From contig JANEZZ010001858.1 in NCBI GenBank assembly GCA_026122225.1, forward strand, positions 250,501-314,500: a stretch of DNA of 64,000 bases, read 5' to 3'. Under the pieces are notes generated by a model that had not been told where the DNA came from, made no database searches, and saw only the letters and a list, made by a program, of their open reading frames with translations. The position numbers were made by a program, and so were the translations under genes. This document shows positions 23,801 through 34,130 of the stretch, one piece after another (the stretch's first letter is position 1; every line of letters starts with the position of its first letter). This DNA comes from Heloderma charlesbogerti (Eukaryota; Chordata; Lepidosauria; Squamata; Helodermatidae).

Positions 23801-26800
23801 TCTAGTGTACAGCACAGTATTTGCTCCCCACAACATTCAGAAGCAAACATCTCCCCCCCCCGCCTCATCTTCCACCTTCATAGCCAGCTGTAGAACCCCA
23901 AATGTTGGCCCTTTTGCTGCTATGAGCAAAGTCCCTCCAGCTCCCACTCAAAGACAGGAGGGTGGGTTGTAGCAAGTAGACACTAGCCAAAAAAGACCAA
24001 AACCATTGGGCAAGCATATTGGAGTAGATCGTGTCCAAAGAAGATGCATTTAAAGCATTAAACTAAACAACAGAGTATCGGTGGGAAGAACTGTCTCCTA
24101 ACTTAATGGCAGACACAGTATGTTAGAAGACGCCAGAACTCACTCACAATTATGCTGTTTTCTAACTCTGTCTTCCATTTCAGATTCTTGCTTCTTTGAG
24201 GAATGTCCGGTTTAACAACAGTGCTGGAGATGAAGTCTCTTTCAAGGAAAATAGGAGGAGATATGATATCCTGAACTGGGTCTTCTTCCCAAATGGATCT
24301 TTTGCTCCTGTGAAAGTTGGGGGAGTGGATTCAGGGGCTCCCCCAGGCCAAGACTTCACCATCCGCCCTGATTCAATCGTGTGGGCTACAGAGGTGGGGC
24401 TGAAGGGAAAGTTCTAGGGCAGGGATTGGCAATGGGGCACCTGCCAAGACAACGGAAAGAGCCCGCCATTCCCTTTCCTCACCCCCCATCCCCGTTCCCA
24501 ATCCCTACCCCATGGACATGGCAGTGGCAGTGGGGGGAAAAAGTAAGGAAAAGGGAGGAAGGAATCCCAGCTTGGGGGAGGAGCAGGGGAGGTGAAGAAA
24601 GGTGGGAATCCAAGCTGTGTGGTGGTGGGGAGAAAACAAATAAATGCCCAGGGGCCCAAATGGCTCTGGGACAAATGCACCCTGAAACAAAAAGCAAATT
24701 TGCCATCAGACCCGAAAAGTTTGCTTGCCCCACTTCTGGAACAATGGGAGAACTAAGGAATGTTGCCATTTTTCCCCTGTGGAAAAAAGATATCTGTTTA
24801 GATGAGACCAAAGCTCTACTGAGTCCTGGGAAGGATTGCTATCCAGAGGTAAAAATAGATCCTTGCATGCCGATGTCCCAGATTTGGTCCCCAGAAAGGT
24901 GGGTGGGGTGGGCTCCCTGCTGTCATGAGGTGGGGGAGGGCATCTGCAGTGGGAGGGGGCTCCCTTTGACATCATCAGGATACAGGATTTCAGTGTTACA
25001 GTTTTCATCTCCCATATGAGCCTCTTTTATGATGATTCTAAGTAACTTGCAGATATCCAGAAGATCTTTCGCCCTCCTAGTCTGGATTATCTAAATATCA
25101 TGTAATGGGAAATTCCATTGCATAGCTCTGAGTCCTGTTTAGTGCAATTCCACTCACCTGGAAATCCAGCCATGTTTGTCTTTTCCCTTTCAGAAGATGC
25201 CCTTTGGAAGGTGTGTGGAAAGGTGCTCTCCAGGGCACAGGAAAAATGTTCCAGAAGGGAAGCCGGTTTGCTGCTATAGATGTGATCTTTGTCCAGAAGG
25301 GGCAATTTCTAACTCAACAGGTATCTCCAACTTTGAGAGCCATATAGAAGTGCAGAACATACTGGGGTCAGAGTGGAGCAGGGCCAAGGGGAAGATCATA
25401 GATGAGGAGGAGGGTTTGCCATTTCCCCAGGAATATATTGTCCTGTAAGTCCCATTTTGGATTGTATACTTCTGTTGTTTATTTGCCAAAAAGTATACAC
25501 AATTACATGAAGAAATCTTCTATGTAAGGGCCAATCTACACTTAAGGGTTTTTCCGCTTCCAATGAGGTTTCACCGCCCGCCTTTCACACTACGCAGTAC
25601 CCGCCTCGAACTGGAACCGGAATCTCCTGCTTCCGTGCTCCCGCTTTCCATACCCTGATATCCCGGTATTTCCCCTTAATGCGCTCTGATTTTCCGCCTT
25701 CGCTACCGGATCTGGTCGTAGCCCCCTCCCCTGCCTCTCCATATATGGCGGTGTTTGCATTTCCCTCCTGTCCTATCACAGCTCTCAACGGCCCCATGTC
25801 TACTTCCAGCTACTGATCGCATAGCATCCTCAGCACTCAATGTTTCCTCAGCAACAAGCAAAGGGCTGGATGTGTGTGCGCTTGTCTGATCTCAGAAGCT
25901 AAGCAGGGTCGGTCCCGGTCAGTAGTTGGATGGGCGACCGCCTCGGAATGAGGCTTCCTGCATTGAGCAGGGGATTGTTCTATTTTTTCAAATGAGATTA
26001 AGTTTTACCCCCTCCTATCCCCTGCTTTGGATTTTTTTTTTTAATTAAGGCGTTATCTTTGAAGAATCGTGGCTTCTCTGTGATTCCCCCCCCCCTCAAT
26101 TCAGGCATGATCTTCGAAGCTTCAAATCTTAGAATTTTTGAATCTTCAAAGATCATGCCTGAATTAGGAAAAAAAAAAATCATGGAGAAGCCACGATTCT
26201 TCGAAGATAACGCCTTAATTTAAAAAAAAATTCCAAAGCAGGGGATGGGGGGGTAAAACTTAGTCTCATGTGAAGGGATAAAGCAATCCCCTGCTCAGTG
26301 CAGGAAGGCTGATGCCCAGGTGGTCGCCCATCCAACTACTGACCGGGGCTGACACTGCATAGCTTCCGAGATCAGTCAAGCACGCACACATCCAGCCCCT
26401 TGCTTGTTGCAGAGGGAACATTGAGTGCTGAGGAAGCTATGCGATCAGTAGCCAGAAGACAACATGGGGCCGTCGAGAGCTGTGAGCATGGTGGGCATGG
26501 AATCAGCAGAAACAGGAAGAGTTTTTGATCCTCCAATGAGAGCCTCCATCTTTAAGAGCAGGAAAACAGCACAGCACTCGAGTGTGAACCGAGCTCGCAC
26601 ATTCGATGAAGCGCCGCAACGGGGAAAATGGCTGAGTGTGGATAATCACGTTTTGATGCGAGAGCATTTAACCCGACAGGACACCGAATTCATTGTGATG
26701 GCGGGCACAATGTATATCGGCCCTAAATAATAGAATAATAACTCTCATGCATCGTTTCCTAGAGTGATAGTTTTGGCATCAGACCTAAAGCTTCTGGGGC

Positions 26801-28253
26801 AGTACACTGATCAGGGCAGGTAGTTAGTCATCCTTGTAACGATTGGAGCATGTCACCCCAAAGCCAAGCAGGTTGCCCTTTTATCTATAGTGGTTTCTGT
26901 AACCTGTTCCCTTGCCTCTGCACCTACACATCTCCTCAGAGGACAGTCCGTAATCTGAAGAAAATGAAAGCAAGGAAACTATTTGTTTGTTTGTTTGTTT
27001 GCTCATTCAGAAGGATCAGCAGGTGAAAGATCATGGTTCAGTTCCTACAGGTACCTGGTTTTCATTCCTGGTAAAAGGATTCGGATTTTTCCTGTTTGCC
27101 AAGTATAGAACAGAAGTCTGGTGTAATGGGTAGTCAAGTAAAAAAGGGGGCTGGAGCGTTGTAACTTTTCCATCTGTGGTCTTTTTAAATAACTTACTGA
27201 AGCTTAAACAGATAGCAGTCAAACATGCTTAGGAGTGCAATAAGCTAGAGAATGGATATTTCCATCTCCTCCTTTGTGCACTGAACTGGCCCCCACAGAA
27301 AGAATATTTGCTTCATTTTTGACATACTTCAATAGTAGTTGCTCATTCCAGATGCAGATCGTTGTTCCCCATGCCCAGAAGATCAACACCCAAACAAGAA
27401 CCAAGACCAGTGTATCCCCAAAAAGATCCACTTCCTTTCTTATCAAGAGACACTGGGAATCATTTTAACTTCTCTGTCCCTTCTCCTCTCTCTGATCACA
27501 GCTCTAGTGCTAGCAACCTTCATTAAACATCGCGACACACCAATTGTCAAAGCCAACAACCGAGACCTCACCTATGTCCTCCTCATCTCCCTCCTGCTCT
27601 GCTTCTTCTGCTCCTTCCTGTTCATTGGTCGGCCCATGAAGGTCACCTGTCTTCTCCGACAAGCTGCTTTCAGCTTCACATTCTCTGTCGCGGTTTCTTC
27701 CATTTTGGCAAAAACTGTCATGGTGGTTCTGGCCTTCATGGCCACCAAGCCAGGAAACATGGCAAGAAAACTTTTGGGGAGGCAACTGACCAACTCCATT
27801 GTCCTGGCCTGTCCCCTCATCCAAGCTATGGCTTGTGCTGTCTGGCTGGTGACCTCTCCCCCATTCCCAAATTTGGACTTCCATTCCCTGGCCAGGGAGA
27901 TCATAGTGGAATGTAATGAAGGCTCAGTCACCATGTTTTACACTGTTCTGGGTTACATGGCTTTCCTGGCTGTCATCAGCTTCACAGTGGCTTTCCTAGC
28001 GAGGAAATTGCCCGACAGCTTTAATGAAGCCAAGTTTATCACCTTCAGCATGCTGGTGTTCTGCAGCGTTTGGGTCTCCTTTGTGCCTACCTACCTGAGC
28101 ACCAAAGGGAAGTCCATGGTGGCCGTGGAGGTCTTCTCCATCCTGGCCTCTGGGGCTGGTCTCCTGGGTTGTATCTTTCTCCCCAAATGCTATGTTATAG
28201 TGCTGAGGCCCAATCTCAACACCAAGGATCAACTTATAAGGAAAAACAATTAA
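17593..28253 (+). CDS. Vomeronasal type-2 receptor (V2R), intact six-exon gene
   Basis: Class C GPCR of vomeronasal sensory neurons; the family binds peptide or protein pheromone cues. Exons: 17593-17810, 20148-20439, 21920-22753, 24184-24393, 25194-25320, 27352-28253. Every border is GT/AG, phases match (2, 0, 0, 0, 1) and the sum is 2583 bp, an 860-residue protein, usual for V2Rs. Seen: hydrophobic signal peptide about residues 1-16; [10 protein letters not shown] at 36-45; Venus-flytrap ligand domain (about 30-500, with [10 protein letters not shown] and CTGKE blocks); cysteine-rich domain (about 519-582, [11 protein letters not shown] and CPEDQHPN); seven-helix domain from about 597, with PKCY at 838-841. 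No stop or frameshift was found. The start is the ATG preceding the signal peptide. Introns 2 and 3 hold CR1 copies and intron 5 a foldback transposon. Exon structure is my prediction; expression is untested. The exact orthologue cannot be named. Confidence 0.9.
17811..20147 (+). other. V2R intron 1 with old repeats
   Basis: Non-coding. It contains a reverse hAT-type MITE relic (about 18470-18545, GACCACAAC and GGCCAATGCTGG), a reverse tRNA SINE (about 19035-19200), a further SINE relic (about 19200-19345) and a reverse dispersed repeat (about 19797-19925). Most have counterparts in the inverted paralogous locus at 59.2-60.6 kb. Confidence 0.55.
20148..20439 (+). CDS. V2R exon 2 (ligand-binding domain, lobe 1)
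   Basis: Acceptor ATTGCAG ends at 20147 and donor GTAAGG starts at 20440. The 292 bp encode [13 protein letters not shown], an [10 protein letters not shown] block, PNYKCDRQ and [14 protein letters not shown], ending KIPQ: the canonical V2R second exon. The paralogous exon at 58445-58736 on the other strand has the same length. Confidence 0.9.
20657..21415 (+). mobile_element. CR1 LINE 3' part in V2R intron 2
   Basis: Encodes [20 protein letters not shown] through [11 protein letters not shown] to [10 protein letters not shown] in one open frame (20696-21325) and ends in the ATTCTATGATTCTA tail. 5'-truncated. The paralogous intron 2 lacks it. Confidence 0.93.
21920..22753 (+). CDS. V2R exon 3 (main Venus-flytrap exon)
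   Basis: Acceptor CCTTCAG ends at 21919 and donor GTAAAG starts at 22754, giving 278 codons in phase 0. It contains [32 protein letters not shown], the [15 protein letters not shown] block and CTGKE, ending VQPWQ. The reading frame runs on past the donor to 22837, but family exon structure and the paralogue place the border at PWQ. Confidence 0.9.
22862..23577 (+). mobile_element. CR1 LINE 3' part in V2R intron 3
   Basis: Begins GATGGGGGATATGTGGCTC, has [17 protein letters not shown] and [18 protein letters not shown], and ends with the CR1 tail near 23577. 5'-truncated, same orientation as the gene. Confidence 0.93.
24184..24393 (+). CDS. V2R exon 4 (end of ligand-binding domain)
   Basis: Acceptor TTTCAG ends at 24183 and donor GTGGGG starts at 24394. 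The 70 codons include [24 protein letters not shown] and APPGQDFT. The paralogous exons are 219 bp (11921-12139) and 204 bp (54618-54821), differing by in-frame indels. Confidence 0.9.
24394..25193 (+). other. V2R intron 4, partly SINE relic
   Basis: Non-coding. A diverged, + oriented relic of the intron-4 SINE lies about 24790-24895 (ATGTCCCAGATTTGGTCCCC). The rest, including a purine-rich stretch at 24500-24650, is unassigned. Confidence 0.45.
25194..25320 (+). CDS. V2R exon 5 (cysteine-rich domain)
   Basis: Acceptor CCCTTTCAG ends at 25193 and donor GTATCT starts at 25321. The 127 bp encode [28 protein letters not shown] and NST. This is the NCD3G-type linker that couples the ligand domain to the helices. 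It ends in phase 1; the last G joins AT of exon 6 to make Asp. Confidence 0.92.
25883..25950 (+). repeat. 5S rRNA-like segment, left arm
   Basis: GTCTGATCTCAGAAGCTAAG, then CAGGGTCGG and AGTAGTTGGATGGGCGACCG: the middle and 3' part of vertebrate 5S rRNA, covering box A, the intermediate element and box C of the internal Pol III promoter. The 5' part and the true 3' end of 5S are missing, so it is not a functional rRNA gene. Confidence 0.85.
26313..26378 (-). repeat. 5S rRNA-like segment, right arm
   Basis: On the - strand: GACTGATCTCGGAAGCTATG, then CCCGGTCAGTAGTTGGATGGG and CGACCACC. It is the inverted partner of the left arm, slightly more diverged in the box A area. Confidence 0.82.
27352..28253 (+). 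CDS. V2R exon 6 (seven-transmembrane domain)
   Basis: Acceptor TCATTCCAG ends at 27351; the TAA stop is at 28251-28253. It starts [15 protein letters not shown], then seven hydrophobic segments with loops [43 protein letters not shown] and STKGKSM, and ends with PKCY plus a short cytoplasmic tail, the hallmarks of V2R and other class C receptors. No disruption was seen. Confidence 0.95.
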
Positions 28254-28317
28254 GGAATCAAATACTTTGGAACATGCTCTGCTAGTCTAGTTCCCTGTTA
28301 AGTATATCTATTTAGGA

Positions 28318-29116
28318 ACGCTGGGCAGAAAACAACAGAATGAAATTTAATGGGATAAATGCCAAGTTCTGCACCTAGGAAAAAGAAACCAAATGCACAG
28401 TTACAAGGTGGGCGATACGTGGCTCAACAACACTACAAGCGAGAAGGATTTTGGAATTGTTGTAGATCACAAGCTGAATATGAGCCAACAATGCGATATG
28501 GCTGCAAAAAAGGCAAATGCTATTAATAGAAGCATAGCTTCCAAATCCCGGGAAGTACTAGTTCCCCTCTCCTCAGCACTGGTCAGGCCTCATGTGGAGT
28601 ACTGTGTCCAGTTCTGGGCACCACAATTTAAGAAGGATGCAGACAAGGTGGAGAGGGTTCAGAGGGGGGCAACAAAGATGATCAGGGGACTGGAAACAGA
28701 GCCCTGTGAGGAGAGACTGAGAGACCTGGACATGTTTAGCTGTGAGAAGAGAAGACTGAGGGGAGATAGGATAGAACTCTTCAAGGACTTGAAAGGTTGT
28801 CCCAGAGAGGAAGGCCAGGATCTCTTCTCGATAATCCCAGAATGCAGGACGCGGAATAATGGGCTCAAGTTACAGGAAGCCAGATGCTGACTGAACATCA
28901 GGAGAAATTTCTTGATTGTTAGAGCAATACGACAGTGGAACCAATTCCCTTGGGCGGTGGCAGGCTCTCCCCCACTGGAGGCATCCAAGACGAGGCTGGA
29001 CAGCCACCTGTCAGGGATGCTCTGGCTTGGATTCCTGCACTGAGCAGGGGGTTGGACTCAATGGCCTTGTAGGCCCCTTCGAACCCTACTATTCCATGAT
29101 TCTATGATTCTATGAA
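28318..29116 (+). mobile_element. CR1 LINE 3' part downstream of the V2R gene
   Basis: Starts within the AENNRMKFN-like RT region and contains [39 protein letters not shown] and the ATTCTATGATTCTATGA end. Only about 65 bp past the V2R stop codon. Confidence 0.92.
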
Positions 29117-30001
29117 CGCCAATAAAATTACTCACAAATTAATGTATTGAGTTATTTCTTAAACAACAGGGCCCCATCCACCCAGGGTCCTTTTGTCCAC
29201 TGCTGAGCAATTTCCTCTTCCTCAGTTGACATAAAATGGTCATTTGTTAAACAATGGTCCTTTACAAATAGGGGCCTTTGTCCACTGCTGAGGTATTTGC
29301 TCTTTCTCAGTCAACTTGAAGTGGACTTAAAACGGTTGTGTGTGTATGGCAGTGTATTTCCCATAAACATCCTTCCATTGTAGAATCATTTTATAGTTAT
29401 GCCAATGCAATATCAGGAATTAGTGTGATATATATATAACCCAGGGCACCTGCAATGGAGAGTTGCAGTATATCCTCCACCGCTAAGTATTAGGGATTCC
29501 TGCCAGCCGGTCATGCTCTCTTCTGGGATGTTATATATTGTATGCAGTTCAATTGCAAGGGGAGTATTCCACTTTCCTCATGACTCAGCAGTTTTCTCTT
29601 TTTCTCTTCAAACTGGCATAACATTCTGTGGCTAGTAAGTGTACTCAATCCTTCCCACTGGGTGGTTTTTTGCGAGCTAGGTTTCTTTTTAAATTTTCCT
29701 TTATTCTGGGAGGTTCTTCTGCAAATGACAGTGTTCCCAAAAGCATTCTCATACCTCACACATGTTTCTCAGTAGCCCCATTTTAGATTGATTTCTCTGG
29801 GCACTCACCACACAACACTGAGTTCAGTGTTGGATGGAATGACATTAACAGCAGGTATATTATACTAAATTTCTAGGGTGGGAATCTAAAATGCATGAAC
29901 ATGCTATCATGACAAAACTGGATACTTAGTTTGAGAGAAGGGACAACTGTATAACAGATTCCTTCAACACTGGAGTCCTTTTATTGAGGGAGGTGAACCA
30001 A
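29117..30001. other. Intergenic, small imperfect tandem duplication
   Basis: No gene seen. About 29189-29243 and 29274-29329 share TTGTCCACTGCTGAG and the following bases at a period of about 85 bp. Confidence 0.5.
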
Positions 30002-30082
30002 TGCAATCCTATATATGTCTACTCAGAAGTAAGTCCTATTGAGTTCTATGTGACTTGTGCCAGGGAAGTGGTTATAGGATTT
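30002..30082. repeat. Short TIR element (MITE-like)
   Basis: TGCAATCCTATA at the left and TATAGGATTTA at the right form near-perfect inverted ends around CTACTCAGAAGTAAGTCC, a motif that recurs in lizard genomes as a short interspersed repeat (recalled, not searched). Confidence 0.5.
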
Positions 30083-30405
30083 AGTTTAAGTCCCAGTCAG
30101 TCATAGGGCTCATTGAAACATACACATAAAATCCTTGTGCACAACCAGGCAGCCTTCATCACCTGCCGGTTTTGTCTCAACCATGTGTTTTAAACTGCTG
30201 CTCCGTAGCCTGACAGCGCCGTTCACCCAATGGTATGATGGTGATCACTGTGAAAGGGAGAGACCCAAAATTAATTCTTCAGTGCACCCCACTTCTACAT
30301 GCAGGTAGACGTTACATGAGGACAGTGCTTACCCGCTTTTGGTTTCCTTCAGAGGAATAGGTCACTGGGGGTTTATGCTGTTACTGTAATGGTTGAATTT
30401 ATTTA

Positions 30406-30465
30406 CTGGTGCCCTTTACAGCCCTAAATGGGCTAGGAACAGGGTATCTGGAGGACTGCCTATAC
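30406..30465 (+). mobile_element. L2 fragment
   Basis: About 60 bp resemble the L2 C-terminal segment (KALxGLGTGYLEDCL), matching 16805-16850 of the long L2 copy. Confidence 0.5.
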
Positions 30466-30467
30466 CA

Positions 30468-30594
30468 GGGGTGGGGAATCCATGGCCCTCCAGGTGTTGC
30501 TGGACTACAACTCTCATAATCCCTGATCGTTAATCATGCTGGCTGCAGGAGATGGGAACTGAGGTTCCCCATCACTGGCCTGCATCATTATGAG
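30468..30594. repeat. hAT-type MITE
   Basis: CAGGGGTGGGGAA at the left and TTCCCCATCACTG at the right are inverted ends. The interior GGCCCTCCAGGTGTTGCTGG and GACTACAACTC fits a widespread sauropsid non-autonomous hAT. Confidence 0.6.
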
Positions 30595-30599
30595 CACTT

Positions 30600-31915
30600 G
30601 GGTTACGCTGCTAAGAAAAGAAGAAAGACATGATATGTCACCCAAGGTGACAGCAACATCAACTAGGAGCACACACTGGATCCAGATGAAGCGTCATGCT
30701 CCTGCTGGATCCAGACCAGTTCTGGTGTTTCCTGAGGGGAAGTGGGCTTCCCCCTGAAGTGACCTTCCATGAACCTTTGTTTGCCTTGCATCTTCATAAA
30801 GGCAGACAGCATATCCCCCCAAATAGCGTCTTTGCTTCTGTTTCTCTAACAGGAATTTGTGGTGAGGGGGGAGATAATGGGGTTGAACGACAAATCCACC
30901 CCCTATTCATAGTGCACAATTGACAAAGGTCCCTCCAATAACTGTGCTTGGAGGGAGAGCACAGATGTGACCATGACATGGACAATCTTCCAAAGGGACC
31001 AAGCTTCATGATGAAAAAACCCTGAAAAAGGTTTCAGTCATTGTAACGCCCTAGTCCATACACCCATCCTTCTGAAACTTGGCAGCTTTATGGCCTGCTG
31101 AGAGCTCTACGAAACATATGATTTTCATGGAAATTGCCCAAAAAATTACCTGGAGAGGGAAAGGGAAGCAAACCACACATCATCCACTCCAAATGAGGAC
31201 CCCCCTTCCACATAAAACCCTGCACATCTCTTTCTGAAACTCTGCGGCTTTTCTTCCGTTGGGCCACCTCTATGCTGCCTGCCATTTTCAGAAGAACGGC
31301 CCACAAGGAACATAGGGGGACAAGTGTATCCTCTTTGGGATACCCTCAAAATGTAAAGTCTGCCCTTGCACAAAAATCCCAGGGCATACAGTCTTCATCT
31401 GCAACTGGGCAGAGTAGATTCCCACAGAAGGGGAAACTATCCCTGCAGATTTCATCCCAGTCTGCCAAGAAATAGAAATGTTGCTGGCAACTTCCTTAAC
31501 CCCCACCCTGCAGTATAATTGAGTGTAACACAAAGTATTCTGAAATACTCTCCTCCTAAGGGTCTACTAAGCCTGTAGATTTCATCCATATCGCAGAAAC
31601 TGAAAAATAAGCCATGATTTTATTGCCCAGGCTAGTCAACTGGAGGCAATGATGGCTCAGCTCTCCAAATCTCAACTCCAGTTTGGTACCCGTGTCAAAG
31701 TAGACAGCCTCTGAATCAGGCGGTGCAGAATCAGGCCATTTTCTGAAGTGCTGAATTGGAATTGGAGCGAAACCCTGTGGCCAATGCAGACCTTTCATAT
31801 AAGCAGTTGCTGCACAAGAAGAAGAAAGCCAGAGATCAGATACAGTCATGGGAAGACTAAGAAGTTGCTGTTTAGGAGAAACTTAATACAACAAGATTTT
31901 GGTTTTTTTTTTAGC
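30600..31915. other. Intergenic, no feature recognised
   Basis: Read on both strands; only short ORFs without recognisable domains. Confidence 0.4.
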
Positions 31916-32200
31916 ATATATGAATACTCATTCATGAATAGTAATACTCATTATCATTTATGATAATGTATACTCTTCTACTATTACTTTTACTAGTAAA
32001 AGTAATTTACTTAAAAAAATTAAAGTAAATTAAAAAAACTAAATTTTTAATTAAAATTTTAAATTAAAAAAACTAAAAAAGTAATAGTTTTACTATTACT
32101 TTTAATTATTACTTTTACTTACTATTGCTAATGAAAAGTAATACTCATTATCATTTATGAATAGTAATACTCATTACTCATATATTATCAGTTTCAGGCA
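31916..32200. repeat. AT-rich degenerate satellite-like tract
   Basis: AATAGTAATACTCATTATCA-type units recur at about 31935, 32140 and 32160, around a TAAAAT/TTAAAT-rich core (32010-32120). Confidence 0.6.
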
Positions 32201-32285
32201 GCTCAATAATACTGAGTTGATAGGGGTGTGGTTAGACTGACAATGCGGTAATGCATTCATTTTTATTTTTTATCATTACATTTAT

Positions 32286-32508
32286 TGTCGTTGTTCAGTC
32301 GTTCAGCCGTGTCCGACTCTTCGTGACCCCATGGACCACAGCACGCCAGGCCCTCCTGTCCTGCGCTCTCCCCCGGAGCGTGCTCAAGCCCATCTTCATT
32401 GCATCGGTGATGCTCTCCAGCCATCTCACCCTCTGCCGTCCCCTTCTCCTTTTGCCTTCAGTCTTTCCCAGCATCAGGGTCTTTTCCAGGGAGTTTCCTC
32501 TTCGCATT
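32286..32508 (-). mobile_element. BovB 3' end, first copy
   Basis: The - strand ends HGVTKSRTRLND, with LGKTEGKRRRGRQRVRW upstream: the BovB C-terminus. Cut at about 32508 where another BovB tail starts. Confidence 0.9.
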
Positions 32509-32781
32509 GTTGTTGTTCAGTCGTTCAGCCGTGCCCGACTCTTCGTGACCCCGTGGACCAGAGCACGCCAGGCCTCCCTGTCCTGCGCTCTCCCCCGGAG
32601 CGTGCTCAAGCCCATATGCATTGCATCGGTGATGCTATCCAGCCATCTCACCCTCTGCCGTCCCCTTCTCCTTTTGCCTTCAGTCTTTCCCAGCTTCAGG
32701 GTCTTTCCAGGGAGTTTCCTCTTCGCATTAGGTGGCCAAAATAGTTGAGCTTCAGCTTCAGTCTCTGCCCTTCCAATATTT
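32509..32781 (-). mobile_element. BovB 3' end, second copy in tandem
   Basis: Same tail (LGKTEGKRRRGRQRVRWLDS to SRARLND), head-to-tail with the previous copy, extending about 50 bp further 5'. Short GTTGTTGTTCAG junctions mark both 3' ends. Confidence 0.88.
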
Positions 32782-32789
32782 CCTCTTGC

Positions 32790-32995
32790 CAGAAACACAA
32801 GGCAGCTCACATGATCCTCCTCCTGTCCGTGTTATTCTCACAACAGCCCTGTGAGGAAGGTTAGGCTGAGAGTCAGGGACTGGCCCAAATTCGCCCAGTG
32901 AGCTTCATGGGCAAGTGAGGAGCAGAATCTGGATCACCCAAATCCCAGTCTGAGACTCTACCTACTACAACACACTGGATCTCATATGCTTGTGA
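32790..32995 (-). repeat. tRNA-derived SINE (reverse)
   Basis: CTCACAACAGCCCTGTGAGG, GGTTAGGCTGAGAGTC and GCCCAGTGAGCTTCATGG match the reverse of the tRNA-type SINE seen at 33818-34045. Confidence 0.65.
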
Positions 32996-33033
32996 AGCAC
33001 TTGGAATACTTGAAATATCATCATCATCATCAG

Positions 33034-33098
33034 GGGGGGTTGGGCTCGATCGCCTTGTAGGCCCCTTCCAACCCTACTATTCTATGACTATTCTATGA
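33034..33098 (+). mobile_element. CR1 3' tail
   Basis: GGTTGGGCTCGATCGCCTTG through CTATTCTATGA: the last 65 bp of a CR1 element. Confidence 0.85.
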
Positions 33099-33768
33099 TC
33101 CCCACAATCCATTTAATATCCAGCAGGAACCAATCTAATATCCAAGGACATGTTTTCCACAGTCTTGGTGCCACCACTAAAAAGACCCTGTACCCCAAGG
33201 GCCGGTCCAACCACATGGCAGAGTGAGGCAGCCACTTCAGGCTGCTAACTTGGGGTGTCAGGAAAGGGCAGCAAATTGTTACTTTCCAACATATTGTTAT
33301 TCTTGTATTTTTACACTGAGAGGGAGAGAGGCGTTTGTGGGATTTTCTGCCACAGGTGCCCAAAGACGTTGGCCAGAGTGCTGGCTGTGTAAGTTTGCAT
33401 GTACCATTTGCTGTTCTCTCTCAGGCAGCAAATTGTCTTGGGGGGACTCTGGTTCACTCAGCCAACCGGGCTTCAGAAGGCAAAGAGGTGTGGAGCATTC
33501 AATGCCTCAAAGCTGCAATTAGACTCACTTGTGGTGGTACACGTGTAATTCAGGTGAGCAGCCCTGCTGTATCCTCAGCAACTCCTCTGCTGCCTGGCCC
33601 AACACAAGACCAAATAGTGGCTAGGCCAGAACTCCTTCAACATCTAGTTCTCTATGTGCAGGGAATTTATTTGGACACATGAGCCCACACCTGCTGCAGC
33701 CTTGAATGGCACAGTTAAGACATAGTTACCACATCAGCAAGAAGTAGGCCTTTAAGATTAAACTACAG

Positions 33769-34130
33769 TAGGGGTCCCCAGTCTTTTTGGACCCGTGGGC
33801 ACATTTGGGAATTTGATGTGTGGTGTAGTGGTGAGAGTGTTGGACTGGGAGCTGGGAGATCCGGGTTCTAGTCCCCGCTCGGCCATGGAAGCTCACTGGC
33901 TGACTTTGGGCCAGTCACAGACTCTCAGCCTATCCTACCTCGCTGGGTTGTTGTGAGAATAAAATGGAGAGGAGGAGAACTATGTAAGCTGCCTAGGGTT
34001 CCTTGCAAGAGGAAAAAAGGCGGGATAGAAATGTAATAATTTTTTAAAACTGCTGTGGGCACCATCACAAAATGGCTGCCATGGAGGATGTAGCTAGTTA
34101 CATGATGGCTACCATGGGTGCCTGGCTAGT
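33769..34130 (+). repeat. hAT-like repeat split by a SINE
   Basis: AGGGGTCCCCAGTCTTTTTG at the left and CTGTGGGCACCATCACAAAA at 34053 onward read as one dispersed repeat (TGTGGGCAC and AAAATGGCTGCCA units) interrupted by the tRNA SINE at 33818-34045. Confidence 0.5.
33818..34045 (+). repeat. tRNA-derived SINE
   Basis: Box A-like TGTAGTGGTGAGAGTGTTGG and box B-like GGGTTCTAGTCCC give a tRNA-type Pol III promoter. Body GGGTTGTTGTGAGAATAAAA; end GGCGGGATAGAAATGTAAT, an L2-like 3' tail. Confidence 0.75.

Larger units (their letters stand above)
25528..26723. mobile_element. Harbinger-like foldback element with 5S arms
   Basis: Termini GGGCCAATCTACAC and the complement of GTATATCGGCCC form imperfect inverted repeats, flanked by TAA at 25525-25527 and 26724-26726. 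The 3-bp TAA duplication fits PIF/Harbinger. The interior is a long palindrome: about 25785-26100 pairs with about 26120-26480 around a centre near 26125. Each arm carries a 5S rRNA-like segment. No transposase ORF, so non-autonomous. It lies in intron 5 of the intact V2R gene. Confidence 0.7.

Noticed and set aside
25883..25950. A 5S rRNA gene
   Set aside because: Only the middle and 3' part is present, with mismatches, in an inverted pair inside a transposon; no intact 5' end or terminator.
33818..33890. A tRNA gene
   Set aside because: Box A and B are present, but the sequence continues into a SINE body and L2-like tail and does not fold as a complete tRNA.
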